In this document: one piece after another, positions 33,940 through 46,149 of the stretch | Numbering within the stretch: the first letter of the stretch is position 1 | Layout of the letters: each line of letters opens with the position of its first letter | Assembly: GCA_964030785.1 (NCBI GenBank) | Contig: OZ034967.1 | Coordinates: 69,751,113-69,815,112 of the forward strand | From: Siderastrea siderea | Taxonomy: Eukaryota > Cnidaria > Anthozoa > Scleractinia > Rhizangiidae | DNA: 64,000 nt | Direction: 5' to 3' | The notes under the pieces: generated by a model | What the model saw: the letters and a program-made list of their open reading frames with translations, nothing else | The model's database searches: none | What the model was told of the DNA's origin: nothing | Program-made: the position numbers and the translations under genes

Positions 33940-35285
33940 AGTGCTCGAGACTAACGTTTCAGCTTAGTAGCCAAGTGGCTAGTGAGAGGTTTGATTTCAC
34001 AAGCCAAAACAAATTTTCACTAGCCAGACTTTTTTTGCATAATCTCATACTGTGTTCAATATGTCTAATTTTTAGCCGAGTTAAGTACTGTAAACATGCC
34101 TCTATGTAATCTGAAGAGTGAAGAACTTGAATGTTGACTATTCTTTCCAATGGTTAAAGATCCTCACATGCAAAATACAAAGTTCTATGTGCCTTCAGGG
34201 CAAATTCCCAGGCGCGGTGTCAGATCATGACGAATAACTCGAACAGTTAACCTTGAATGAGCATGTCAACGTACGGAGAAACATTGGAAAGTCAAAGGTA
34301 CGGAGAAACGTTGAAAAGTCATATCAAACACGTTGGTTGGAAATGCACTACAGTAGGGAGAAACACTGCCAATGCACCAATTAAAATACAGAGGTTAATA
34401 AAATACGCAACCACTAACTTACAGAGAAACGTTATCAGGCAAAACTACTGTAATTCCACACACTAAGAACGTGTGTGACATACAGACTGAACTAATACAG
34501 TGGGACAATAAATTACGAAGAAATGTCAGCGAGACAACTAAAATCGCACTAACGTACGGATAAACGTTGAGAAGACAAGATTAATGCCGTATGAACATAG
34601 TAACGTACAGAGAAACACTAAGCAGTGTCGACTTATCGTGCAAATGTACTAACACACTGGAAACATTAGGGAGAGCAGAACAATGTCGTGCGAACGTGCT
34701 AACGTACAAAGAAACGTTGAGAAGGCTAGACTAATAAATCGACGAACCTAGTTACGTACGGAGAAACGTTCTCAAGACGTTATGTAGAGAGAAATGCTGG
34801 GAAGAGAAACTATTGTTCGAACGTAGCAATTAATGTAAAAAAAAGTCGATAACAGAAGACTAAAGAATTGTGTGAACCTACTAACGTGTAGACAAATATC
34901 ATATAAACGCACTAGTGGACCTTTCAAGGACAGGTATGGTGAAACGTTCTGAAGACAGCTAATTTCGTTCGAACGTAGAAATGACGGAGAAAACGTCGCC
35001 ATCTGAGATGAGAATTACTAGGTAAAAAAAACGTTGAGAGGACAAAACAAGTATCATACAAACATTATGATATCCATCTACAGAATAAGTTTTAAAATTC
35101 TGCTCACTCAATTTGCTTTTGGGATCCAATCACCGGAAGCAATATTTAGTTTGGTTTCCATCCGGGGCTTTAGTGCTTTGAAATTTTCATTAGCCAAAAT
35201 GGCTAGTGAAAGTGCACGACTTACTAGCCAAAACGGAATTTCTACTAGTCTCTGACTAGTTGGCTACCGTTAGTCCCGAGCCCTG
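33940..35285. mobile_element. Nested inverted-repeat element (GCTCGRGACTAACG ends)
   Basis: The left GTGCTCGAGACTAACG pairs with the right CGTTAGTCCCGAGCCC. Multiple subterminal GCCAARTGGCTAGTGA-type motifs occur in both arms (AGCCAAGTGGCTAGTGAGAG near 33970, GCCAAAATGGCTAGTGAAAG near 35189). No clear target duplication. Either nested, or subterminal structure of the outer element. Confidence 0.6.
34255..35045. repeat. Degenerate tandem repeat, about 50-bp unit
   Basis: AACGTACGGAGAAACGTTGA or close variants recur about every 50 bp (for example near 34267, 34300, 34552, 34604, 34697, 34753). The short frames across it are artefacts. Confidence 0.8.
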
Positions 35286-35544
35286 AATTATTTATTTTCT
35301 AGATGTAATACCCAGAACTCAACGTAATGAACTAATAATCATGTATCTCTGTGCCAGCCAGATTATTTTTAAGTCAATAAATTGCAACGAGAAATAAGTT
35401 TAATTTTCATATACCTGCGCCAGTAAAGGAACAAATAATCTGTCTTTAAAAATATATATATATCACAAAAGTAGCCGGCACAAATGACCCAAGTAGCCGG
35501 TTAATTCTGCCAGCTGCCGGCTGTTAGGGACAACCCTGCTGGAG

Positions 35545-36429
35545 ATGATAAAACATCCGGGAAACTTAAATGAGCTCCCGCGACTTTGTGCTCGTTCAAT
35601 CGATTTAGATTCAACTGCTTTACCTTACCTGTATTATGGTAATGAACCGTAAAAAGCGTGGAAGACATGATCACTTTTTTGACAAATGGCTAAAAGAGTT
35701 GGGATGGCTGCAAACGAGGGGTTCAGGCGATGACTTATTAATGATTTGTACGGATTGCACAAACTAGGAACGCCTTGTACGTGACATTGAGTACCATTCT
35801 GCTCATTCGTTTTTCTGTTCAGTAATGTCACATTGGTCAAAAATTGTGTTGTGAATGCTTTGTCAAGACACTTTAGTAAGCGTAACTGGGTTGCCTTTGG
35901 AATGGCCAAACATTCAGGGAGACAAGAACACCTTAGGTGCCAAACTCAATGCATAAATCACAAATACATTAGAATACAATTCAAAAGTTGGTTTAATCGG
36001 TATTCATCCTCGGAGACTCAGATAAGGCCTTGATTACCCCTACCAAGACTGTGGAACTCGATTTTCACTTTAATTTGTTCATGTGATATGAACGGTAACT
36101 TCGAATGGGGTTGTACTTGTTAAAACATGATTAAAAGTTATTTTCCTCCCTTTTGGCACTGAAGTACAACTGTTGCTCGTTCCTGTTGAAATGCTGAATG
36201 AAGCTGATAGCAATAGATGATCGAATATTTTGCAGCGAATAAAATAAGTAAATCATCGATGTAAAACACGAGAACAGAGTATTGAATTTATATTGTACCC
36301 GAGGTAAAAAAAACCTTTCAAATTGAAACTTTTTCCGGGCGTATTCTTGCCATAATTATACTAGATGTTGAATGAAACTTAAAACTAGAATTGAAGCAAT
36401 GGTAATTTGGAAAGCCATGATGGACAAAA
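35545..36429. other. No gene recognised
   Basis: AT-rich sequence. The open frames at 35.6-36.0 kb show no domain signature. Confidence 0.4.
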
Positions 36430-36665
36430 GTGGTCGAGAATTTTTCTGTCGAGTCCAGAATTCTTTTATCCAGTCGAGAATCATTTTGTGGAGTCCAGAT
36501 TTTTTTATCCAGTGGAGAATTATTTCCTCCAGTCGAGATTTTTTTCGAACTGATCGAGAATTCTTGCAGCGAGTTGAGAATTATTTCCTCGAATCAAGAA
36601 TTTTTTCGCGAGTCCAGTTTTTTTTATCGAGTCAAGAATTTTTCACGATCATGATTTTCTGCGGC
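36430..36665. repeat. Degenerate tandem repeat, GTCGAGAATT unit
   Basis: About ten units of roughly 22-25 bp contain GTCGAGAAT or GTCCAGAAT followed by T-rich spacers. The two overlapping frames (SRILLSSRE-like) are by-products. It lies just upstream of the ATG of the HECT-like gene. Confidence 0.8.
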
Positions 36666-37490
36666 AGTCGAGAATACCCGACAAACCTTGCCATCATTTC
36701 CTGCCTAAATGATCACATGAACATGGGAAAGCACACAACACAAAATGGCGGCTGGCGAATGGTCAAGCTCTCGATCTACACAGATTACTTCGCAATTAGT
36801 CGGCCGTATGAGTGACCTTTCTCAGGCTTTGGACACAGAACAATCCAGCTTTAAAACAACTTCAAAGATAGAGCCAACCGAGTCGACACGGGCCGAGGTC
36901 AGGCGTTTGTTTGGTCGCTCCTGCAATCGTGAATCTATTGCATCCACCACTGCTTCTGTTCCAATACAGCCAAGATCCCCTCCAGCATTGCCTCGAAGCC
37001 AAACTCCCTTACACTCAATGAGGAAGAACTTTACAACTCAGCGAACAAACGGTCGATGGAGAAGTGGGGAAAGCAGGAAAGGCAAAGGTCCAAAAAGAAG
37101 TAATGGTGTGTCTGGTTCATTCTCACAGGACGTCATTTTGCTCGCTGGTCCGAATTTCCAGCACGTCCCTCGCCAAGCAAGTAAAGTACTGTTACAGGAG
37201 AATGGACACATTGTCACTGCTTTTGAGTTCCGTAAGGAATGAAGTGAAATTGACATTGAGATCGAAATTAGAAATGCCTTTGAGGAAACACTGCCAGGCG
37301 ATGTGAACTTCGAAATTGTGTATTCTGTTCACACAACTTTGTCGAGGCCAACACTGGCTCCACGGCACTCCTTGACTGGCGCAGTAATCAGTAGAGTATT
37401 TAAAGACAGCAAGCCAGTGTATGTAAGGCCATGCAAGGAATTACTATCAGTACCCAACAAGATCAGTTACACAATTTCAAAGAAGTTATG

Positions 37491-38320
37491 CACCTATCAT
37501 TGGCCATCCCCTCAAGGGGGGGGGGGACCCTGGGCAAATACAACTTTGTATGGGACTTATAGGGGGATTTGAAGAATTATTTTACCCTGGAGGTGGGGGA
37601 AATGAGGGAGGACTGGTTTCCAAAAAGTCTTCCACCGCAGGGTAAACAAGGAACTTTGTAAAAGAAATAGGTCAATTTCACGTTGTCTTAAATCAAGAAC
37701 TTAAAGACCACTGTGCAGACAAACGCGGGCTCACCTTTCTTGCTGTGAAAAATGGCAGATTTTGCTTCCACTACGCAACCGAACACACGAACAACACTAA
37801 GAGGCATGGGCGCGTCGGTCAGCTGGGCCCACCATACACTATATTAACCCACATTAATACTCCAGTATTACAATAATACTAAACACCCCTTAGCTGGGCA
37901 CGTAACCCCCAAAAAACAACTATTGGAAAAAAAAAGGAACAGTGTACCCGCAACCTATTCTATGGTGCTACCTTGGGTTTTAATGTGTATAAAACTGATA
38001 GAATAATTCAATAAAGCAGCTATAACAGGAATATCGAATGACAAATTGTTATTTATCCCTATTAAGCCTGGGGGAGGTACATTGTGCCCACACTGACTTT
38101 AACGAGATATAACCTTTAAATGGCAAAACGAATAATCACCAAATCTCTCCTAAAATTTACCAGAGGAAATTTTCCTGCGTCTATGACATGTCTATGATGA
38201 TTAACGTTTCCATAGCAACCATCTATTCAGGAGTGCATTTTGACCATTTTCTGCCTTTGTCAGTCTTTTTTTCAGTTTTTTACCCCCCCCCCCCCCCCAG
38301 GGTATGGCCGATGATAGGTG
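37491..38320. mobile_element. 830-bp inverted-repeat element with poly-G/C subtermini
   Basis: The left end CACCTATCATTGGCCATCCC and the right end GGCCGATGATAGGTG are inverted, and each is followed inward by a long G or C run. It starts right after the recognisable part of HECT-like exon 1. No transposase. No clear target duplication. Confidence 0.7.
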
Positions 38321-38422
38321 TATTAATTCATTGAATTTGTTGCCCCATTAGTTTGGTTGTGCACCAGTCGATGTAAACCCTGCCCCCTCCACCGCCCCCA
38401 CAACTTGGAATGTGTGCTTAGT

Positions 38423-38438
38423 AAAAGTAAGAAAATGT
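38423..38438. repeat. Target-site duplication, left side of the LINE
   Basis: AAAAGTAAGAAAATGT, identical to 42205-42220. It marks the point of target-primed insertion. Confidence 0.9.
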
Positions 38439-38573
38439 TGAGTCACATGATGACGCCAAGCTAAGCGAACACGGATCCAAGCTCTCTCCAAGAAACTTTC
38501 AAGAAAATGTTTCTTAATAGTTTTACTATGACCGCGTGATAACCTTTTGAGTATATTAATTGTTCACAAGTGA

Positions 38574-39423
38574 ATGTATGCTCGATTGACAAGGTCAAAA
38601 GTAAAGCAGCGAATTGAAATGTCAGTTTCTGAAGCGAAGTTAGACGCAGTACTTGTAAAGATGGAAGACTTGCTCGCCACTAAAGACGAAAAAGAGTCGA
38701 AGTTGAACGCCATCCTGCTGAAGTTAGAGTTTGGAAAAAAGTCAAAAGAAAACTGCTAAAGATGTCAGCGAAATGAAAGACAGTTATAAACTTTTAGACC
38801 ACGATGTGACAGAGATTAAAAGCGCTATTGAAGAAAAGGCGAGCCGCAAAGAAATAAACGCCCTCAACAAAAAAATTGATAACCTGGAGAACAGGTCTAA
38901 GAGGGACAACGTAGTTGTATGGGGTTTAAAGGAAGGCGCCGAAAAAGACTGCAGCTCCATAGAAGAATTCTTGAAGGAAGAACTATTCAGTAAGCACATG
39001 GGCCTCGAAAATATCGAAGTTATGCGAGCGCACCGTACGAAGATCAACCAAGCAGCTCAGAGCGCTAGCGCTCCGCAACCAAGGCGTATCCACGTTTACC
39101 TACTTAGATATTCTGATAAAGGAAGAATTCTAAAGGCTGCAACGAACACCCTGGAAGATAATCCTCTCTGTGATAGCCAGATATTCATATCTGACGACGT
39201 GTCAAAAGCAGTTAGAAGTGAAAGAGCCAAACTAAGAAAAGACCATTTAAACCAACTTAAAGAAAGAGGAGTTCAGTTCGCGTTCATCCCATGGTCACTT
39301 CCCGCGCAGATATTGTATAAAGAAACCGATTCTGAAGGTCTCAAGTCCTTTAAAATCAGGCAAGAGCAGTTCTTATGTTGCTGTTTTGTTGTCATTATGA
39401 ACTACGTAATCATAGTTAAATAA
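38574..39423 (+). pseudogene. LINE ORF1 (RNA-binding chaperone type), frameshifted
   Basis: The N-terminal coiled coil (heptad-like EAKLDAVLVKMEDLLATKDE) starts at 38574. A frameshift near 38745 moves into the frame 38731-39423. That frame holds an L1 ORF1-type RRM (RDNVVVWGLKEGAEKDC, then IHVYLLRYSDKGRILKAA) and a C-terminal domain (IFISDDVSKAVRSERAKL, LKERGVQFAFIPW). L1 ORF1p forms trimers that coat the LINE RNA. The break lies in an A-rich run. Confidence 0.8.
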
Positions 39424-39725
39424 ACTGTACGATTTATAGTTCATTTACAATTCAGTGCAGACAAAACTGCTTGTCACTTTTAATAGCATAGTAAAATACA
39501 ATCATTTGCTATGGAGACCTCGGCGAAAGTGTGCAGCAACCAAGATGGTAAGTGTGCTTTCGTTTGTTTGTATATTTTGTGTGTTGTTTTGTGTCTGTGT
39601 TGTACTTCTTGCTCAAAACATAAATTATTCTCTTACTACTTTTGCATTTGTTTTGCTATTTTATTCATATTCCGGGCAAATAGCACCCATTAATGTGATA
39701 ACGCTTAATCATTTTTACATGGAAA

Positions 39726-42045
39726 ATGCATAACTCGAAAGCTAAGCCTGAAAGCATCAAATTGCTTTCCTTGAATGTTAGAGGCCTTAGCAACTTTCAC
39801 AAGCGCAGAGCAATTTTTTCCAGGTGTAGGAAGCAAAAAGCCGATTTAATATTTTTACAAGAAACCTATTCCACAGCAGAACGACAAGATCAGTGGCGAA
39901 AAGAGTGGGGCGCTTCTGTTTTATTTTCACACAGGAGTACAAATGCTAGAAGTGTTGCAACTCTCATAAGGAATGGTTTGAACATTACTATTTAACTGAG
40001 CGAAATAAGTTCGGATGGCAGGTTTATTGTTATAAAAGCTGCTATTAACAATGAGATATACACAATTGCAAATATATATGGTCAAAACAAAGACGCCGAA
40101 GCTGTTAAATTTTATCGTAATTTATCAAAATTGTTAAGAAACGATGAATTTGGAAGCTGCAAGTCGACAGTCTGGAGTGGAATTTTATGTTCAAATGCTT
40201 AGAAGTCTTTGGATTTGGACCCAGTCTTACAAGATGGATAGAAACCTTTTACAGTAACATAACAAGTTGTATCATCAACAATGGAACACTTTCAGCTATT
40301 TTTGAAATAAATCGAGGTGTAAGGCAGGGGGACCCCCTTTCCCCTTACTTGTTTATCATTGCTGTGAAACTATTAGCAGTCGCTATTCGCTCATGCTCAG
40401 AAATAAAAGGAATCAAAATAGATTCAAAAGAATTCAAAATGGTGCAATATGTAGATGACTTAAACAGCTTTGGTGTCAGATATCAGATCTGCTCAATACC
40501 TTTTTACATAAGTTACTTGATCAATTCGAAAAATGTTCTGGCCTAAAGGTGAATTATACAAAAACCGAAGCAATGTGGATTGGCTCCTCCCGTAATAACA
40601 CCGAAACACCTCTAGCACTGAAATGGTGTAAAACTGTAAAAGCATTAGGGGTTCACTTTAGCTACGATAATGAAGAATCAGTGCAGATGAATTTCTATGA
40701 CAAGCTCAGAGGAATCAAATCTCAAATACGCTTGTGGAGTTGGAGAGGTCTCTCCCTGTTTGGAAAAGTCACAATTATTAAGAGTTTATTACTTCCTAAA
40801 GTTTTATACATTTCGTCAATTCTTCCTTCTCCTTTGGAGTTCATAAAGGCTTTTCAAACGATTATATATAATTTTCTTTGCAAGGGTCCTGATAAAATCG
40901 CCAGGACAGCAGTAATAAATGATTTCGAATTTGGTGGCTTAAAGGTAACCGATCTTACAACGTCAATTATGTCACTCCGATTTTCTTGGATCGGAAGATT
41001 TTTAAGCGATAACTTTTATCCTTGGAAAGCCTATCTATTACATTTACTAAAACCTTTCGGTCGAGACTTGTTTCTTTATTGTGATTATAACATTAATGAC
41101 TATAACATTTCCCCAATATTCTATAAGGAGATGTTACATTGGTGGTCAGATTTTCGTTCTAGGTTTGACGTTGTAAGTCTACATGAAACAATTATCTGGA
41201 ACAATCATAATATTAGAGTAAACGGCAAATCTATATTTTATAATAATTATTATAGCGCAAACACTGTTCTCTTAAGTGACTTAAAATTTGATTTGAGTAA
41301 CACAGAGTCCTTTAACCTTGCAAATCAAAATGGTTTAAGAGATTCCAACTTTCTGACCTGGACTTGTGTGCGCTGCGCTGTACCAAGTCATCTTAGAATT
41401 CGAAGCCACGAAGTTAATAGAGATCATGTCAGATCACTGCAATTTAAAATTTCGACGGGCTGCTTATATCCAGTAAGGCGACAGAGTCCAGAGGCTTCAT
41501 AAAGTTGAAATCAGAATTTTCTATTGATGATGTGGACGCAAAAAAGGCTTTCTCATTAGTAAGGTCCTGTATCTGTGAAACATATGTGCAATGTTTTCAG
41601 TTTAAAATGTTGAACGACATTTTATTCACAAACTCCCGCTTAGCTAACATAGGTGTAATACAAAGCGATCTTTGCACCTTTTGTAGTACTTGTCCGGAAA
41701 CAATTGATCATTTATTCTTTTACCGTGTTTACTCACGTGCATTTTGGGAAAAATTTGAATCTTATTGGACCACTATTGCCAAAGAACAAAGGAACCTCGA
41801 GTTGAAGACTATTTTAATTGGCGTCACAGATACTAAGTGTCCTGTTTAACTATTTAATCGTTCTAGGTAAGCTACATTTATGGAACTGCCGTAGGAATAA
41901 TAGCCTTCCTTTTTTCTCTTCCTATAAGAAACTAGTTAGAAGAAAATATGAAACTGAACATCACGTTGCTGCTAAGTACAATAATGTGAAGATGCTAGAG
42001 GCTAAGTGGGAACCCGTTTCGAATTGCAATTTGCTAGGTACATAG
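39726..42045 (+). pseudogene. LINE ORF2: endonuclease start, RT palm and C-terminus
   Basis: The frame 39726-39995 begins an apurinic-type endonuclease (LLSLNVRGLSNFHKR, DLIFLQETYS with the catalytic E). It is stopped by TAA, after which coding-like sequence continues to about 40170 (IANIYGQNKDAEAVKF). It then jumps to RT sequence at 40187 (GFGPSLTRWIETFYSN, RGVRQGDPLSPYLF, QYVDDLNSF). Frames 40549-41502 and 41505-41849 carry the thumb and C-terminal part, ending with a Cys-rich CTFCSTCPETIDHLFFYR. The missing piece covers most of the endonuclease and the RT fingers. Several frameshifts confirm inactivity. Confidence 0.85.
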
Positions 42046-42204
42046 GTGTGTAGCCGGAAAACAAATTGTATAAAAGTAGTGTTAAAATCGTAGTCTGAGG
42101 AAGTATTGTATAGTAAGTAGTGTAGTATAAGTAGTGTATTGTAAGCAGTATTGTAAGTAGTGTATGTCTTGTTTTGTAAGTAGTGTTTTTTGTGTTGCAA
42201 TAAA

Positions 42205-42220
42205 AAAAGTAAGAAAATGT
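42205..42220. repeat. Target-site duplication, right side of the LINE
   Basis: Second copy of AAAAGTAAGAAAATGT, directly after the A-rich tail. Confidence 0.9.
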
Positions 42221-42696
42221 CTTCCCTCCCAGGGGGACGTTTTTTATCCAATGATTTCAGCACTTGTTTACTTAGAAATTGTCAATTTTGTTACCTTAAT
42301 CATTTATCCTGCTGGAAATTTGGTCAGTCATTGCTAAGCTAATGCTAGCAGAAAAAATACTTTCAAATCATGAAGTTAGCACCTGAAATGGCCACTTTAA
42401 CTATGCTGATTGTCATGCCTTAAAGAGACTCAATGTTGTTTTCTTTAAGATTAGGAAGCATTTAGATTGCCTCTAATGGCATAACTGGCCGGCAAAGATA
42501 AGGTTTTGATAATGTTACTACAGCTGTAGCTTCATGAAATTGTCTGAACATAATCAGTAGAACTTCAGGGGGGGCAAAGTTTATGAAAACAGACAAAAAC
42601 TTATATCCCTGTTTAAGAATAACTATATCATCACAATGATATTGAATGAGATGGTGATTTTTAAGCCCAGTAAATAAATAAAATGATGTACTTATA
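42221..42696. other. Intron of the HECT-like gene
   Basis: No exon is recognised in this stretch. Confidence 0.4.
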
Positions 42697-42745
42697 TGTG
42701 GCAGTGACACGGGCATACACAGTCAATGCCCGTGTCACTGCCACA
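42697..42745. repeat. Perfect 20-bp hairpin with 9-nt loop
   Basis: TGTGGCAGTGACACGGGCAT (42697-42716) is followed by the 9-nt loop ACACAGTCA and its exact reverse complement (42726-42745). The right arm begins a short frame, MPVSLPQEYLNNPIIVLRLL, to about 42890. That frame might be an additional exon of the HECT-like gene. Confidence 0.9.
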
Positions 42746-45466
42746 GGAATACCTCAACAATCCTATCATTGTACTGAGACTCCTAAAACTCCCACAGAAA
42801 TCACAAAGGATATTTGAAGTTGACAAGAATCAAGATGAAGGGAATGAAGATGAAGGACTGCCAGCAATGCTACCAGAAAGAGGTTTTGAACAATAACTTT
42901 ATCTCTCGAAGTCATGTGTAAAAGTTTACATCAGAGTTTTAAGTTAATACGTGAAATATATTGTGAAAGATCACTATGACGATAAGTGTATTTAATTACC
43001 AGTAATTACTGCATTTCAAATTAGGAGTCAAGTTCCAGCCAAGACAGACACTAGATACAGCAGTCCATGCAGGTCAGACTACAGCGGACCAGATAGATGA
43101 GACAGTAGCAGGGCAAACAAGTCGCAATACATTGGGGCAGATGGGTGAGGCTACAGGAGGACTTATGGGCAACACCACAATGAGGCAGCCAGATGAAGCC
43201 ACATCAGGCAAGACAGGCCAGAGTACACTGGGACAGATGCTGACAGGAGAGGCTACGGCTAGAGAGGCAGGCGAGGCTCCACTTGTTGCTTTGGTTGGTG
43301 AAACAAACGAAAACGTGCTTGAAGGTAATACTTTATGCAAGCCAGATGTTATTGCTTTTCTCACTGTCTACCATCCATGGTACACTGGGACGGTAACAAC
43401 CAAGCGTGAGTCTGGTCACAGGTTTACTCAATACAACATTGAGTTTTAATTGTCTCATTTCATATTACCATGACTAGATTTCAGTAAACTACAACATTAC
43501 TCTTTAGAAAATGTCCATCCTTTCCACTGGATTTTTTTTCTTTGGGATAAAGAGAGGAAATGTTCAAAGTTGTTTGGGAAGAAACATATAAATTATCCAA
43601 AGCAACAAGATAGACAAAATGAGCAAACAAAAATACAGTCGTCTAAGTCATCACGTTACTATAGTCAAAATTCAGCATAATGCAGTCGCTTTAGATTGGA
43701 TGCTTTGATATGGTGAGTAATGGCAACATGTGACATGTACCAGGTAGGATGGGGTGATTAAAAAATGCCTGGTAGAAGATCCTTGTTTCTTTCTTGTCGT
43801 GTCTCTGTTTCATCACTACCTTTTTGTAATTAACAGATGACTGCTACATGAGATATGATGAAATGAATTGAGCCTTGGATAGAAAAGGACGTAGGCTACT
43901 TAATTTTGTAGGAAATTATGTTAAAATAAATGGAACCTTCTGAAACCACTGAAAATTTTGTTTTCAGACCATCCCTTGTTCACAGAAAGTCCAGGTACAA
44001 GTCAAGTTACCCACCTGTCAGAGTCCTCATATGGCTTAGATTCATCCTACATTAATGATGATGTTTTTGAAGGTAACTAATTGTTTTAGTCAAATAAAAC
44101 AAGTTATAACTTTGGCTCCATTTTAAACCAAGCTTTCCTTTTACCATTTCCACACTTTATTTAAATACTTTACTACATTCAAACAAGATAAACACTGTAT
44201 TTTGAAAAGCTTAAAAGTTCTAAATTTTGGCATGTGTGGACAGTAAGGTAACAAAAAGAGTGAATTCAAATTCTTAGACATAGAAGTAGACATTACCAAG
44301 TGTTCCTACGAAGGGTTTTCTGATACACAGACCCATTGTAGGTTGTAAAAATTAAATAACAAGGAAGTGTAGAGTCTTTTGAAGCCTATCGACTCTGTTT
44401 CAATGTTGTTTTTTATTGTTTCCAAGCACTTCCAATTTGGACGTCCCCAGGAGTGCGGCCTTTAAAGGCAGTCACCATTCACAGACCCCTACTGAAGGTC
44501 TACATGCTTCATACATTCAGAGATCCCACAGTTTTGGAATATGATCTAGATATAACTATCATTGCACACAATGTAAAGGAGGAGGAGGGGAGGGGCTCAG
44601 GTGTTCTTTGAGAGATTTTAACAAGCTTTTGGAAGGAGCGTTTTAGTTGCCTGACTGTTGGTGCTATAGAAAAGGTTCCAACTGTCAGACATGGCTATCA
44701 AAAAGGGGAGTGGGAGGCAATTGGTCGTATCATTGTTTACGGTTATTCAGTTGTTAAGTATTTCCCAATCCCCCTTTCTCCTGCCTTGGTTGCTACTGAA
44801 TTTTTCGGTGAAGAACGTTTGACACCTGATTTTTTAATTGAGTCCTTTAAGTTGTATTTGTCACTGGATGGGCGAGAGGTCTTAGAGAACTCTCTCAAAG
44901 TTGACTTCAATCCCAGTGATGGAGATTTGTTGGATTTGTTAAGGAGCTTAAAGTGTTATAAAATTGCAACAAAAGACAACATTTTCACCATACTGCATGA
45001 GCTGGCACATCAGGAAATAGTGCAGAAACCACGCTATATAGCAGACTGTCTTTCACCAATAGTGAATGCTTTGAGGGTTTACACACCCTTCCAAACAGTA
45101 AAAGATCTGAAAAGTTTTTATTGTGCAAAGAAGCCAAGTTCCAAGAATATCATGAATTTATTGTCAGCAAACCCTGAACCATGAGCTGAACAGAATAGTT
45201 TTGAGCATTTTAAAAGGTTTGTAGAAAGCCTTAAGGGTAATGATCTCGGAGGCCTTTTGCAGGTTTTGACTAGAAGTAACATTATTGTTAGTGAAACCAT
45301 TACTGTAACTTTCACGACTCTAGATGGCACTGCTCGTCGACCTGTTGTCCACACCTGTGGACCTTCACTAGAGTTGCCATCAACTTATCAGTGTTACAAC
45401 GAATTAGCAGAAGAGTTCACAGCTCTTCTTAATGACAAGGAATCCTGGTCATTTAATATTGTTTAG

Positions 45467-45566
45467 TGTGGTCTATACTCTTTGAGGACATTGTAGACCT
45501 ACTGCATATATGACCAGAAAGTCACAGAACTTGTAACACTTCTAGTTCAGATTATCAGTAATCTAC
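45467..45566. other. Downstream flank of the HECT-like gene
   Basis: Only about 100 bp separate the stop of the HECT-like gene from the next repeat element. No polyadenylation signal stands out. Confidence 0.4.
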
Positions 45567-45690
45567 AGATTTAGCCAAGCCTAAAAGCGGAGCCGCGAAG
45601 GAATAAACTGGTGTTCGTTTCTCAAAAATAGTCCTGAAACTTTTCGGTCTGAAATATATTTCGGGGCTTTTTTGGCTCGTTTTTTTGGCT

Positions 45691-45774
45691 CTTATACACT
45701 GTAAAGTAGGTCACATTTCAGCTGGCCCGGGGGCTGCAATGATTTTACTTCTTAATAAAGCTATCTATCTATCC
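45691..45774 (+). mobile_element. Truncated LINE 3-prime tail, about 84 bp
   Basis: It reads GGGGGCTGCAATGATTTTAC, then TTCTTAATAAAG and a (CTAT)n run. It is absent from copy 1 at the same site. AATAAAG followed by a 4-bp microsatellite is typical of CR1/L2-like LINE ends (family knowledge). Confidence 0.65.
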
Positions 45775-46149
45775 TCGTTCGCTTTCGAAAAGTGTTCCTG
45801 AAAAAGCCTGAAAGTGTTCCGAATTGTCCTCCAATATGTGGGAATCTGTTCTGTAAAACCAAGCTTGAAAGGTCATTCTAGAGGCTGAGCACAGCTTGAT
45901 TATTTAACTCACGAGCCATCTAGCTTGGTGTTTGCAATGTTTCCATATCCTGTCACTAACTGTCAAGGCTTGTCAAATCTCCTTGGATTATTGGCTGTTC
46001 GCTTGAATGAACTTGAAATGGCGCTCATTTACAAAAACAAAATAAAAATTATTCGACTGTTTAAATAGGTTATCTTCATCGCGTTCGGATGTTAACAAAT
46101 AACATGAACTGCCACTAAATAAAAATATTAGTCTGGTCAAAAATTTATA

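Larger units (their letters stand above)
33711..35538. mobile_element. Inverted-repeat DNA element, CAGGGTTGTCC ends
   Basis: The left end CAGGGTTGTCC and the right end GGACAACCCTG are inverted. Subterminal GTAGCTGGC and GCCAGCTGCCGGC also pair. CTGGAG sits directly outside both ends (33705-33710 and 35539-35544). CAG-type ends suggest hAT-like ancestry, but the visible duplication is 6 bp and not 8. It contains a second inverted-repeat element and a tandem array, and no transposase. Confidence 0.7.
38439..42204 (+). mobile_element. L1-like LINE, internally deleted, 16-bp target duplication
   Basis: It is bounded by AAAAGTAAGAAAATGT on both sides. It encodes ORF1 (38.57-39.42 kb) and ORF2 pieces (39.73-42.05 kb). 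The 3-prime UTR has GTAAGTAGTGT repeats and ends in an A-rich AATAAAAAAA tail. The interior of ORF2 is missing between the endonuclease N-terminus and the RT palm, near 40175, so the copy is 3.8 kb. It lies in the intron of the HECT-like gene in the same orientation. Confidence 0.9.
36745..45466 (+). pseudogene. HECT-like (G2E3-type) gene with three in-frame TGA codons
   Basis: Exon 1 begins with ATG at 36745 and encodes a Ser/Arg-rich N-terminus, then QENGHIVTAFEFRKE, TGA (37240-37242), ETLPGDVNFEIVYSVHTTL and VFKDSKPVYVRP. Later exons: 43025-43324 (Gly/Thr-rich, ending VLE-G), 43968-44072 (ends VFE-G), and 44427-45466, joined in consistent phase by AG and GTAA sites. The last exon runs from LPIWTSPG through TGA (44609-44611), SFWKERF, EWEAIGRIIVYGY, a second TGA (45182-45184), and a C-lobe HTCGPSLELPSTY, whose cysteine occupies the HECT ubiquitin-accepting position. 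From family knowledge this is a HECT-domain E3 ligase relative common in corals. All three breaks are TGA. An L1-like LINE and a MITE-like element occupy the large intron. Confidence 0.7.

Noticed and set aside
33981..34150. Minus-strand frame in the 33.7 kb element as a transposase piece
   Set aside because: Short, in a subterminal repeat region, with no catalytic motif.
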